From: an uncultured Luminiphilus sp.
GTDB lineage: Bacteria; Pseudomonadota; Gammaproteobacteria; Pseudomonadales; Halieaceae
Direction: 5' to 3'
Assembly: GCA_943787485.1 (NCBI GenBank)
Contig: CALSMP010000012.1
Location: forward strand, 27,558 to 91,557
DNA: 64,000 nt
Shown here: one piece after another, positions 1 through 8,666 of the stretch
Numbering within the stretch: position 1 is the stretch's first letter
Layout of the letters: each line of letters opens with the position of its first letter
Notes under the pieces: generated by a model
What the model was told of the DNA's origin: nothing
The model's database searches: none
The model's input: only the letters and a program-made list of their open reading frames with translations
Translations under genes and position numbers: made by a program

Positions 1-480
1 TGCCTCTGCCTCCTCGGCGGTTACCACGAAGCCTCCGCCTATCGAGTAGAAAACTTCCGTGGCGAGAGTGGACCCGGTATCGTCAAGCGCCGTCAGTCGC
101 ATGCCATTGGGGTGATAGGGGAGACTTTCCTCATGGAGTCGGAAGTCATCTGCCCAGTTGAGCTTGACTGGCTGGCTGCCAGCGAGCGGCAGCTCGCCGC
201 TTGCCATTACCTCCTGAAGCCAGATAGTCAGGGCTGCCGGATCCACCGATTCAGGGTGCTCTCCGCGGAGCCCGGCAATGATCGCGCCGTGGGTGCCGTG
301 CCCCTTACCCGTTGCACTCAAAGAGCCATAGAGATCAACGGACAACGCAGCCACCTCGGTCATCGCGGAACTTGCCTGCAAATGCGCTAGAAACCGGTTG
401 GCCGCCATCATGGGACCCACGGTATGGGAACTCGACGGACCGACTCCAACCTTGAATAGATCAAAGACGGAAATTGACAT
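1..480 (-). CDS. sdaA: L-serine ammonia-lyase (serine dehydratase), 3' part cut by window edge
   Basis: Deaminates L-serine to pyruvate and ammonia in the cytoplasm with an oxygen-sensitive Fe-S cluster (family knowledge). The reverse strand from the ATG at 480 reads MSISVFDLFKVGVGPSSSHT followed by VGPMMAANRF, the hallmark start of single-chain serine dehydratases. A further GKGHGTHGA stretch matches the N-terminal substrate domain. Only about 160 codons are visible, and the Fe-S cysteines and C-terminal domain lie beyond the window. It starts 3 bases after the soxG stop, so it is probably cotranscribed with the sarcosine oxidase genes and removes the serine formed from sarcosine carbon. Confidence 0.9.
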   Translation of the reverse strand, partial: MSISVFDLFKVGVGPSSSHTVGPMMAANRFLAHLQASSAMTEVAALSVDLYGSLSATGKGHGTHGAIIAGLRGEHPESVDPAALTIWLQEVMASGELPLAGSQPVKLNWADDFRLHEESLPYHPNGMRLTALDDTGSTLATEVFYSIGGGFVVTAEEAEA

Positions 481-483
481 CGC

Positions 484-1140
484 TCAGGGCTCCACCCAGA
501 ACCCAAACTCATCGGCAGCGTCACTGAGCCAGCGCCAAATGTAGTCAGCAAAGCTTCGGCGAACAATGAGCTCGAAAGCATCGTCTGTCGTACGATGAAG
601 TACACAGGTCGCCTTCGCAAAATTGGTCGAGACCACTTTGTTGACGGGAAACGCGGAGAGGTGAATATCAACCGATACGCACTTCTTGAGCAGATCAACG
701 ACGCTGGGGCCAGTTACTTGGAAGACCGTCAAGCCACCACTTCCGTTTACCAAGGAGTAGTGTCCTGGCATCGTGGCGCGGAAGGCAGTCTCGAGGCCAA
801 AAGCGGCGCCAGGCGGCACCGTAATAAGCCACTCATCGGGTGACAGCCAGCGAATGGTGCAGACGTCAGTAGAAACAGCAACAAGGGGAGTCACCGGCAA
901 TGCACAACCCATGATGTGCTCGAAAGCCTGCTGTTGATCCGGTGTACCCTGACACCGAAAAGTCAAATGATCGAGCAGTTCCCGCTCCCTAAAGACTATC
1001 CCCGCGGAGATCGAATCGGAGGCATTACCCCGCAGGATGCTACCCGCCAAGGGACTCCGCCCCAAGGTGGATTCGTCTGGCACCAGATTCATCACCAGCG
1101 CACCGGGGGCTTCTACCTCAAACATCGTTTGATCAGACAT
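484..1140 (-). CDS. soxG: Sarcosine oxidase gamma subunit
   Basis: Small subunit of the heterotetrameric sarcosine oxidase (SoxBDAG), 218 residues from the chosen start. The open frame extends upstream to 1194, but the ATG at 1140 (MSDQTMFEVEAPG) overlaps the soxA stop by 8 bases and fits the family length. The later stretch with LSPDEWLI and a Gly/Phe-rich QVTGPSVVDLLKK segment is typical of the gamma subunit, which is related to the GcvT/YgfZ fold. Identity rests on these motifs and on position directly after soxA. Confidence 0.9.
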   Translation of the reverse strand: MSDQTMFEVEAPGALVMNLVPDESTLGRSPLAGSILRGNASDSISAGIVFRERELLDHLTFRCQGTPDQQQAFEHIMGCALPVTPLVAVSTDVCTIRWLSPDEWLITVPPGAAFGLETAFRATMPGHYSLVNGSGGLTVFQVTGPSVVDLLKKCVSVDIHLSAFPVNKVVSTNFAKATCVLHRTTDDAFELIVRRSFADYIWRWLSDAADEFGFWVEP

Positions 1141-4100
1141 TCTGCCGATCTCCCTCTGGGTCGATAAACACCGGGCTGCAAATTTCAGCCTCAATCATGG
1201 CGCCGTCTGCCAGCGGGTAAAAGACACTTTCGCCCATGCGACTCAAGCCCCCTTTAACGTACCCTTGCGCGATACTTCGTCCTAAATTCTCGCTCCAGTA
1301 GCTGGACGTGACATGCCCCACCATCGGCATCGGGATTGACGCGCTCGGGTCAAACACCCCCTGCGCACCTTCGGGTAATACCACTGTGGGGTCTTTGGTT
1401 TTTAAGCCAACCCACTGTTTTCGATCATCACGGACACAGTCGGCTCTTGCCATACCTCGTTTTCCGATAAAGGAGAAGGGCTTGTTGGAGCTTACCGCCC
1501 ACGCCATGCCCAGATCGTAGGGGGTAATCGACCCGTCAGTATCCTGCCCGGCGATGATGAAGCCCTTCTCCGCCCGAAGGACATGCATCGTTTCGGTGCC
1601 ATAAGGCGTCAAATTAAAATCGGCACCCACATCAAATAACGCCTGCCACACGTGCAAACCATAGTTTGCCTGCACGTTGATCTCGAAGGACAACTCCCCG
1701 GTAAAAGAGATGCGGAAAACCCTTGCGGGAACACCGGCGACGGTAGCCTGGTGCCAATCCATATACTTAAAATGCGCCGGCGAAAGATCAATGTCGGTGA
1801 CTTTGGCCAACAAATCGCGGCTATTGGGGCCCGACAAGGTCATCGTCGCCCATTGGTCAGTGACCGAGGTCATGTAGAGCTCGAGCTCCGGCCACTCGGT
1901 TTGGTGATAGAACTCAAGCCACTCCAGTACGCGAGCGGCACCCCCGGTTGTGGTAGTCATCACAAAGTGATTTTCGGCAAGACATGAGGTTACGCCATCG
2001 TCAAACACCATGCCGTCCTCGCCACACATAAGTCCATACCGGCAGCGACCGGGCGCTAATTTAGCCCATGCATTGGTATAAACCCGCCCCAAAAACTCGC
2101 GCGCGTCAGGCCCCTGAATATCAATTTTGCCCAGGGTAGACGCATCCAAAATGCCTACGGACTCGCGCGTGGCAACGCACTCTCGATTAACTGCCTGCGC
2201 CATAGTTTCACCAGACTTGGGGAAATACCAGGGCCGTTTCCATTGTCCCACGTCCTCAAACATCGCCCCGTTTTCTACATGCCAGGGTTGCATCGCGGTG
2301 TATCGCTCAGGATCAAATAACGTGCCGCAGTCGCGTCCTGCCATGGCACCAAAACTTATTGGCGTGTAGTTTGGCCTGAACATGGTGGTACCCACTTCAG
2401 GAATACTTTTCTTCTGCGCCGCGGCAGCGATAGCCAGCCCGTTGATGTTGCCCAATTTACCTTGATCTGTGCCAAACCCCAGCGCCGTGTAGCGCTTTAC
2501 ATGCTCGATCGATTCGAAACCTTCGCGGCAGGAAAGTTCGATTCCCGCAGCCGTCACATCATTTTGAAAATCAACAAATTGCTTGGGCGCCCTTGACGTG
2601 GGCTTTGTGTGCGGGATGTGAAAGATCGCCATAGGCACCGATGTTTCGACGGAGGTGGTACTGGGCAACGATACTGCTGCTGTTACCAGCCCTAGGTCAG
2701 CCGCAACGCTGAGCGCAACCTCCCTGCCCTGCTGTAACGCCTCAGATGTATCTTTGGCGCCCTTCGCCGCTCCGGCCACCAACATTGGCTCCGTGGTTGG
2801 CGCGGGCACAAATCCAAGCACGTCGGGATTCCACACCGGCCGTCTCCCTGTGTGACTCGACAAGTGAACAACGGGGCTCCACCCTCCTGAGGTAGCTACC
2901 GTATCGCAAACCAGCTGCTGGGTACCCTGTCTAGCGCTGTGTGATTCGACATCGATCTTTGCCACTTCAACGGCCTGCACCCGAGACTTCCCTTTGACAT
3001 CAATCACCCCCGACCCCTGGAAAATGGTAATTCCCCTCGCTCGCGCCGCGTTCACAAGATCGCCTTGAGCACCCTCACGAGTATCGACCACTGCAACAAC
3101 TTCACGCCCAGCCTGTTGCCAGTCGATTGCGGCTTGATAGCCCGAGTCGTTTGACGTCATGACAACCAACCGTTGCCCGGGAATCACGCCGTAACGATTG
3201 ATGTAGGTTGAAACAGCCGAGCACAACATACAACCCGGCAAATCATTATTGCCAAACACCAATGGCCTTTCGTGAGCACCCGTGGCCAGAACCACCCATT
3301 TCGCACGCACCCGATGCAATCGCTGGCGAACAGAGCCGTGGTTCGAACCTAGGTGGTCGGTGAGTCGCTCATGAATAGTGAGGAAATTGTGGTCGTGATA
3401 GCCATTCACAGTGGACCGGGATAGCAGCTGAACGTCCTCGCACAGAACAAGCTCTTCTACCACCGAGGCAACCCACTCGGAGGCGCTACGCCCATCGATG
3501 AACTCATGACTGGATAGCAGCTGGCCGCCAAACTCCTCCTGCTCATCCGCAATAATGACTCTAGCACCCGATTTGGCAGCGACAAGTGCTGCCATCAGTC
3601 CAGCTGGGCCACCACCGACAATCAACACATCACAGTGCTGATTGACCTTGTCGTACTGATCCGGATCCCGCTCCCTCGGTGCGCGACCGAAACCCGCTGC
3701 GCGGCGAATAAACTTTTCGTACGTCATCCAAAACGATTGCGGGAACATGAAGGTCTTGTAGTAAAACCCAGGCGGCATGGCCTTACCCGCGACTTGACCT
3801 ACCAACCCCATCAGATCGAACCGTAGGCTCGGCCAACCGCTGGTGGGTGCTGCCACCAGCCCATCATAGAGTGCTTGCTGGGTGGCCCTAACGTTCGGGA
3901 TTTGTGTCGCCTCTGTCGCACCGAGCTGCATAATGGCGTTGGGCTCCTCGGCACCCGCCGCCACAATGCCCCGAGGCCTCGAATACTTAAAGCTGCGCGC
4001 AACAACAGAGACTCCATTCGCCAGCAGCGCCGAAGCCAGGGTATCGCCCTCGTAGCCCGTTAAGGTTTTGCCACGCCACTTGAACGACAGCGGGCGGTCT

Positions 4101-4144
4101 CGATTGACTCGCCCACCTGTCGCCAGCCGATTAATCTGCGTCAT
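1133..4144 (-). CDS. soxA: Sarcosine oxidase alpha subunit
   Basis: Large subunit (1003 residues, normal size) of heterotetrameric sarcosine oxidase, which oxidatively demethylates sarcosine to glycine. It passes the methyl carbon to tetrahydrofolate as 5,10-methylene-THF and makes H2O2. Visible order: N-terminal 2Fe-2S-ferredoxin-like fold (about residues 15-95); a dinucleotide-binding region with VLIVGGGPAGLMAAL near residue 175; a second nucleotide-binding part; and a C-terminal aminomethyltransferase (GcvT-like) half from about 600, including RVYTNAWAKLAPGRCRYGLM. The ATG overlaps the soxD stop as ATGA, suggesting translational coupling. Confidence 0.96.
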   Translation of the reverse strand: MTQINRLATGGRVNRDRPLSFKWRGKTLTGYEGDTLASALLANGVSVVARSFKYSRPRGIVAAGAEEPNAIMQLGATEATQIPNVRATQQALYDGLVAAPTSGWPSLRFDLMGLVGQVAGKAMPPGFYYKTFMFPQSFWMTYEKFIRRAAGFGRAPRERDPDQYDKVNQHCDVLIVGGGPAGLMAALVAAKSGARVIIADEQEEFGGQLLSSHEFIDGRSASEWVASVVEELVLCEDVQLLSRSTVNGYHDHNFLTIHERLTDHLGSNHGSVRQRLHRVRAKWVVLATGAHERPLVFGNNDLPGCMLCSAVSTYINRYGVIPGQRLVVMTSNDSGYQAAIDWQQAGREVVAVVDTREGAQGDLVNAARARGITIFQGSGVIDVKGKSRVQAVEVAKIDVESHSARQGTQQLVCDTVATSGGWSPVVHLSSHTGRRPVWNPDVLGFVPAPTTEPMLVAGAAKGAKDTSEALQQGREVALSVAADLGLVTAAVSLPSTTSVETSVPMAIFHIPHTKPTSRAPKQFVDFQNDVTAAGIELSCREGFESIEHVKRYTALGFGTDQGKLGNINGLAIAAAAQKKSIPEVGTTMFRPNYTPISFGAMAGRDCGTLFDPERYTAMQPWHVENGAMFEDVGQWKRPWYFPKSGETMAQAVNRECVATRESVGILDASTLGKIDIQGPDAREFLGRVYTNAWAKLAPGRCRYGLMCGEDGMVFDDGVTSCLAENHFVMTTTTGGAARVLEWLEFYHQTEWPELELYMTSVTDQWATMTLSGPNSRDLLAKVTDIDLSPAHFKYMDWHQATVAGVPARVFRISFTGELSFEINVQANYGLHVWQALFDVGADFNLTPYGTETMHVLRAEKGFIIAGQDTDGSITPYDLGMAWAVSSNKPFSFIGKRGMARADCVRDDRKQWVGLKTKDPTVVLPEGAQGVFDPSASIPMPMVGHVTSSYWSENLGRSIAQGYVKGGLSRMGESVFYPLADGAMIEAEICSPVFIDPEGDRQNV

Positions 4145-4458
4145 GACGCCTGAACCTCTGTTGAGTCACCATCTGGAGTGCCCCTGCCAGCAGGTTGAGT
4201 ACCGATCAAATATGACTCGTGGATCTCGTACGTTTGGGTGTCACGCACCACGTTAAAAAACTTTCGGCAGCCGGCGGAATGGAACCAGACTTCTCGATGC
4301 AAACCACGGGGGTTATCGCGGAAATAAAGATATTCGCCCCACTGCTCATCAGTGCAGCTTTCCGGGTCTAGCGGGCGCGCAATGTGGGCTTGGCCTTTGT
4401 AGTGGAACTCATCCTCTTCTCGGTGTTCTCCGCAGTGAGGGCAATGAATGTGTAACAT
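4141..4458 (-). CDS. soxD: Sarcosine oxidase delta subunit
   Basis: Zinc-binding small subunit, 105 residues, of the heterotetrameric sarcosine oxidase. The frame is open much further upstream, but that part overlaps soxB in another frame. The ATG at 4458 gives the standard family start MLHIHCPHCGEHREEDEF. Cys6 and Cys9, together with the later WFHSAGCRKFF segment, match the zinc ligands (three Cys and one His) known in the family. It sits 10 bases after the soxB stop and overlaps soxA by 4 bases. Confidence 0.95.
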   Translation of the reverse strand: MLHIHCPHCGEHREEDEFHYKGQAHIARPLDPESCTDEQWGEYLYFRDNPRGLHREVWFHSAGCRKFFNVVRDTQTYEIHESYLIGTQPAGRGTPDGDSTEVQAS

Positions 4459-4468
4459 TGTCAGCTCC

Positions 4469-5722
4469 TCAATGCGCGACACCGGCGGCGCCGTGTTCGT
4501 CGACCAGCGCCCCCGTGTGAAATCGGAACATCGAAAACGGTTCGGCAAGCGGATGCATCTCGCCCTTGGCAAGTGATGCCGCAAAGACATGCCCCGAGCC
4601 CGTAGTCGCCTTGAAGCCCCCCGTGCCCCAACCACAATTGAAGAACAGGTTTTGCACGGGCGTCTTGCTGATAATGGGACACGCATCGGGGCAGGTATCG
4701 ACAATACCCCCCCACTGCCTATTCATACGGACGCGGCTAAAAATGGGAAACAGCTCGACAATCGCCTGCAGCGTATGCTCAATGGTTGGGAATGATCCGC
4801 GCTGGCCATAGCCATTGTAAGAATCGATGCCCGCACCGATCACCAGGTCGCCTTTGTCAGACTGACTCACATATCCGTGCACGTGATTAGACATAACCAC
4901 CGTGTCTAGGATGGGCTTGATCGGCTCAGAGACCAGAGCCTGCAGCGGATGCGACTCAAGCGGCAAGTTAAAGCCCGCCATCTTGGCGAGTACGCCCGAA
5001 TTGCCGGCCACCACACAGCCCACCCGTTCAGCATACAGATCACCATACCGAGCGGTACTAACGCCCTTAACTGTCCCCTGCTCCACAATGAGATCAGTGA
5101 CTTCTGTCTGCTGCAAGAGATCGACCCCCAACGCATCAGCCGCACGCGCATAGCCCCATGCCACCGCATCATGCCGAGCCACACCGGCCCTCGGCTGCCA
5201 GGACGCACCCAGGATGGGGTAACGGGTATTGGGAGAGCAATCCATGATCGGCACTAGCTCCTGGACCTGCTGGGTATCGAGTGCTTCACTATCGATACCG
5301 TTCAATCGGTTGGCGTTGACGCGCCGCTGAATATCACGCATATCCTGTAAAGTGTGCCCTAAGTTCAGCACCCCGCGTTGGCTGAACATGACGTTGTAAT
5401 TGAGGTCTTGCGACAACCCCTCCCACAGTTTCATGGCATGCTCATAGAGATGTGCCGCTTCGTCCCATAAGTAATTAGAGCGAACGATGGTCGTATTTCT
5501 GCCGGTGTTGCCTCCGCCTAGGTAGCCCTTTTCGACCACCGCGACATTGGTCACGCCGTGCAGCTTGGCGAGGTAATAAGCGGTCGCGAGCCCATGCCCA
5601 CCGCCGCCCACCACGATCACGTCGTAGTGTTTTTTCGGGGTCGGATTACGCCAGACACGCTGCCAATTCTCATGGTGCCTGAGTCCCTGTGTGAGCAATC
5701 CAAGTGCGGAATAGCGCTGCAT
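4469..5722 (-). CDS. soxB: Sarcosine oxidase beta subunit
   Basis: FAD-dependent catalytic subunit (417 residues) that oxidises sarcosine. The N-terminal dinucleotide-binding motif [18 protein letters not shown] starts near residue 35. The segment [14 protein letters not shown] (His184) is probably the region whose histidine carries covalent FMN in characterised homologues. It is the first gene of the soxBDAG-sdaA run. Many bacteria have glyA just upstream of soxB; here the neighbour is instead a divergent DUF3014 gene. The ATG at 5722 gives the usual family N-terminus [10 protein letters not shown]. Confidence 0.96.
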   Translation of the reverse strand: MQRYSALGLLTQGLRHHENWQRVWRNPTPKKHYDVIVVGGGGHGLATAYYLAKLHGVTNVAVVEKGYLGGGNTGRNTTIVRSNYLWDEAAHLYEHAMKLWEGLSQDLNYNVMFSQRGVLNLGHTLQDMRDIQRRVNANRLNGIDSEALDTQQVQELVPIMDCSPNTRYPILGASWQPRAGVARHDAVAWGYARAADALGVDLLQQTEVTDLIVEQGTVKGVSTARYGDLYAERVGCVVAGNSGVLAKMAGFNLPLESHPLQALVSEPIKPILDTVVMSNHVHGYVSQSDKGDLVIGAGIDSYNGYGQRGSFPTIEHTLQAIVELFPIFSRVRMNRQWGGIVDTCPDACPIISKTPVQNLFFNCGWGTGGFKATTGSGHVFAASLAKGEMHPLAEPFSMFRFHTGALVDEHGAAGVAH

Positions 5723-5907
5723 TGAACGTTCCTAATCTCGCCGATTTACCCCTGATCGAACCACCGAGCCGGGCAAACCCTCTAAAACACGCGAAAGTGA
5801 CTTTCGAAGGCCTTGATGTCAAGCCCGGAAATGTCTGTTCGCGACCTGTTTATACCAATTTCAACTCGTACTACACTGTTCCGAATACGAACAGGTGGTG
5901 CCTTTCT
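5723..5907. promoter_or_regulatory. Divergent intergenic region between soxB and DUF3014 gene
   Basis: About 185 bases that must hold the promoter of the sarcosine oxidase operon (leftward) and of the DUF3014 gene (rightward). An AGGTGG element about 10 bases before 5908 can serve as ribosome binding site for the rightward gene. No glycine-riboswitch-like structure or regulator site was recognised. The open frame of the DUF3014 gene extends through this region, but the upstream part lacks family similarity. Confidence 0.4.
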
Positions 5908-6771
5908 ATGACTGACCCCAATCTCGACCAGCAGCGGGCCAAGAAGCCCTCTTCCCTAACTGTTGCTCTTCCGATTTTCGGCTTGCTCCTACTCGTGGGG
6001 ATACTCTGGTGGGGCTTTGGTGAGAAGTTTCCCTACGGTAGCAAATCCCCCGCGGAACCGGTCACTCCGGTGGCTACTGTGCCGATACCTGAACCCGCGC
6101 CAGAATCGCAGCCTGAACCGACAGTTGCTTTCGAAGCCGAGCCTCAAGTCGCCGAGGAGCCTGAAGCTGCGCCCGAGCCAGCGCCACCCCTCACCCTGGC
6201 GGAGGCTAACGCGCTGCTCGCGAATAACGTCGAAGCCATGAGTCCTAGCCCGCTGGCTGTCACCTTTGCCGCTGCGCCCAATCTGATCGAGCGTGTTGTG
6301 GCTATTATAGATAATCTGCGGCAGGGATTCGTGCCCTACAAGTTATTGCCCATTGGAAGGCCACAAGCGCCATTCGCTTTTCGGGATGACGGCTTGGCCG
6401 TGACGATGGACCCCGCGGGTTTTTCTCGGTACGACGGCCTGTCTCGCCACATCAGTGAACTCAACACCGAGAGCATCGTGTCGGCTTTCACCAACTTTGA
6501 GTCGGCAGTAACTGGGGCGTGGAATGCGTTCGGTTATGAGGACTCCAATCTCGAGGGGGCACTTCTCACTGCACTCGAAGCCATCATGCTTGCACCGGAG
6601 AGCCCGACGGAAGCAAGGCTTTACAAGGTGGAAGCCAATTGGGTCTATGAAGATCCCTCACTGGAAACCCTGTCTCCCCTGCAGAAGCAGTTGATGCGTA
6701 TGGGCCCTGATAACGCTGAACGCGTGAAAGAAAAAGCGAGGGAACTTCGAGGCGCACTGTTAGACCGCTGA
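5908..6771 (+). CDS. DUF3014 domain-containing membrane-anchored protein
   Basis: 287 residues of unknown function. A short cytoplasmic N-terminus (MTDPNLDQQRAKKPSSL) precedes one hydrophobic segment (about residues 18-37, FGLLLLVGILWWGF). Next comes a Pro/Glu-rich linker to about residue 95, then a folded domain. That domain carries the pattern typical of DUF3014: ERVVAIIDNLRQG, a PFAFRDDG-type turn, W-A-FGYEDSN, and the end motif QKQLMRMGPDNAERVKEKA. The start at 5908 is preceded by AGGTGG; the longer frame from 5704 overlaps soxB and is disfavoured. Topology suggests a periplasmic domain. Confidence 0.8.
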   Translation: MTDPNLDQQRAKKPSSLTVALPIFGLLLLVGILWWGFGEKFPYGSKSPAEPVTPVATVPIPEPAPESQPEPTVAFEAEPQVAEEPEAAPEPAPPLTLAEANALLANNVEAMSPSPLAVTFAAAPNLIERVVAIIDNLRQGFVPYKLLPIGRPQAPFAFRDDGLAVTMDPAGFSRYDGLSRHISELNTESIVSAFTNFESAVTGAWNAFGYEDSNLEGALLTALEAIMLAPESPTEARLYKVEANWVYEDPSLETLSPLQKQLMRMGPDNAERVKEKARELRGALLDR

Positions 6772-6836
6772 GATAAGGTGGCACAACAAGGCCGGGGGGG
6801 ATCAAAAACACGAGTCCGGCAGGCCGGGCGCCGCTT

Positions 6837-7334
6837 TTACCCTAGGCCTCGGCCGGCGAGAAGCGGCATGAAATGAGCGGGCTCAAAGCCTCGGTACTGC
6901 ATGAATCGAGCCCGTCGTGCCCACTCTTTTCTCGCCGATTCGTGATCCTCAGGCATCGCCCTATCACCAAATTTTTTGTCATATACATGGCGGGCTTGAT
7001 CATACCAATCAATGGCGAGCTCACTGCTGTCGGCACAGTCACGCCACGACCCACGAACCCCCTTGACGCGCAGCTCCTCGTCGAGCCGTCTCGGCCCCAA
7101 ACCCTTGGCGATGAGCTGCCGAACCATGGCAGCGGCGAAACGCTCCTCGCTGAGAAGGCCCTCATCAACAAGCTTATCGACTTCAACCTCGATAAGCTCT
7201 ATAAGCGCCTCCCCGCCACCAAAGCGAACCGCTAATTTACGTTTGAGCTCATCGACACCGTGCTCCCGGCGCGCGAGGAGATCCATTCCCTTGCGCCGGA
7301 TATCAACAGGTTTCACATCGGTGGAACAAGCCAT
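6837..7334 (-). CDS. recX: Recombination regulatory protein RecX
   Basis: Inhibits RecA filament extension and ATPase (family knowledge). 165 residues with the alpha-helical RecX repeats: DIRRKGMDLLARREHGVDELKRKL, then VDEGLLSEERFAAAMVRQLIAKGLGPRRLDEEL. The stop-start junction with recA reads GTGATGA. ATG at 7334 overlaps the recA stop by one base and GTG at 7337 is one codon earlier; either could be used. It is cotranscribed with recA, so it is presumably SOS-controlled from the LexA box upstream of recA. Confidence 0.93.
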   Translation of the reverse strand: MACSTDVKPVDIRRKGMDLLARREHGVDELKRKLAVRFGGGEALIELIEVEVDKLVDEGLLSEERFAAAMVRQLIAKGLGPRRLDEELRVKGVRGSWRDCADSSELAIDWYDQARHVYDKKFGDRAMPEDHESARKEWARRARFMQYRGFEPAHFMPLLAGRGLG

Positions 7335-8416
7335 CACTCGGCGGCGGCAGCTCCAGCGGGATCGCCAGCGCTTCCCTCTTCGGCGGCTTTATCCTCTGTC
7401 GCCTTGCCCCCCTCAATCGCGGTTAGGGGGAACCCCATAGTCTGGTGGCGAATTTGATTTTCTATTTCCATGGCAATTGCCGGATTGTCCTCAAGAAACT
7501 TAGAGGCATTCGCCTTGCCCTGACCTATCTTGTCACCTTTGTAGGCGTACCAGGCTCCGCTTTTATCAACCAAGTTAAGCTTCACCCCCCAGTCAATGAC
7601 CTCACCCATGTGGTAAATACCCGAGCCATACATGATCTGAAACTCAGCCTGCTTGAAGGGGGGTGATACTTTGTTTTTGACGACTTTTACCCGCGTCTCG
7701 TTACCCACCACCTCATCACCCTCTTTCACTGCGCCAATCCGTCTGATATCGAGGCGAACCGAAGAATAGAATTTGAGGGCGTTACCACCTGTCGTGGTCT
7801 CAGGGCTTCCAAACATGACACCGATCTTCATACGAATCTGGTTAATAAAGATAACCAGACACCCGGTTTGCTTGATCGCGCCGGTCAGCTTGCGCATAGC
7901 CTGACTCAACAACCGCGCCTGCAGGCCCACGTGGGAATCCCCCATGTCTCCCTCAATTTCCGCTTTTGGCGTCAATGCCGCCACTGAGTCCACCACCACC
8001 ACATCAACGGCTCCAGATCGCACTAGCATTTCAGCAACTTCCAGCGCCTGCTCTCCGGTATCAGGCTGAGAGACGATTAAGTCGTCCACCTGCACACCGA
8101 GCTTCTCGGCGTACTGTGGATCCAGCGCGTGCTCGGCATCGATAAAAGCCGCCACCCCACCCTTCTTTTGAGCCTCTGAGATCACCTGCAAGGTCAGTGT
8201 GGTTTTGCCCGATGATTCAGGACCATAAATTTCGACAATGCGCCCTTTGGGTAAGCCTCCAATACCGAGGGCTATATCCAAGCCGAGGGAACCCGTGGAG
8301 ATAGAGGGAAGGGCAACTCGCTCCTCATCTCCCATCCGCATAACGGTGCCTTTACCAAACTGCCGCTCAATTTGCGCCAGCGCTGCATCTAGGGCTTTCT
8401 GCTTGTTTGGGTCCAT
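7334..8416 (-). CDS. recA: Recombinase RecA
   Basis: Central homologous-recombination and SOS co-protease protein, 360 residues. Walker [10 protein letters not shown] lies near residue 66; the [19 protein letters not shown]alker B region follows. The L2 region with [21 protein letters not shown] is intact. The C-terminal tail is acidic and Ala/Gly-rich, as in gammaproteobacterial RecA. It is divergent from mutS and followed by recX. A LexA operator lies 30 bases upstream of the start. Confidence 0.99.
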   Translation of the reverse strand: MDPNKQKALDAALAQIERQFGKGTVMRMGDEERVALPSISTGSLGLDIALGIGGLPKGRIVEIYGPESSGKTTLTLQVISEAQKKGGVAAFIDAEHALDPQYAEKLGVQVDDLIVSQPDTGEQALEVAEMLVRSGAVDVVVVDSVAALTPKAEIEGDMGDSHVGLQARLLSQAMRKLTGAIKQTGCLVIFINQIRMKIGVMFGSPETTTGGNALKFYSSVRLDIRRIGAVKEGDEVVGNETRVKVVKNKVSPPFKQAEFQIMYGSGIYHMGEVIDWGVKLNLVDKSGAWYAYKGDKIGQGKANASKFLEDNPAIAMEIENQIRHQTMGFPLTAIEGGKATEDKAAEEGSAGDPAGAAAAE

Positions 8417-8445
8417 GATTGTGTCCTCGGCTCGTGAGTGAAAAG

Positions 8446-8465
8446 TACTGTATGAATAATCAGTG
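8446..8465 (-). promoter_or_regulatory. LexA (SOS) box upstream of recA
   Basis: The minus strand reads CACTGATTATTCATACAGTA, which keeps the CTG-N10-CAG core of the gammaproteobacterial LexA operator and an AT-rich centre. It lies 30 bases before the recA ATG (8416), the usual place for an operator overlapping the recA promoter. It therefore implies classical DNA-damage induction of recA-recX. Confidence 0.88.
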
Positions 8466-8666
8466 TTTTTTCTGGCAGATGCAAGCCAGTTTAGCCATCA
8501 AATTCGATAAAAACAGCGCCGGTCCTCGGCCTGTGTCGTAATTTGCTACATATCCATCCTATTTCTTCGTCGCCCCCGGCAACACGGACTTGACGTGACG
8601 CAGTATCATGCCCTCTGGCGGCACCGTAGGCCGAAAACACTCGAAAACCCCTGTAGTCGGATACCC

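Noticed and set aside
112..390. Open frame on the plus strand
   Set aside because: It is antisense to the clear serine dehydratase N-terminus on the minus strand and has no protein-like features.
5723..5907. Glycine riboswitch before soxB
   Set aside because: Looked for because of the pathway, but no conserved core was recognised in this short gap.
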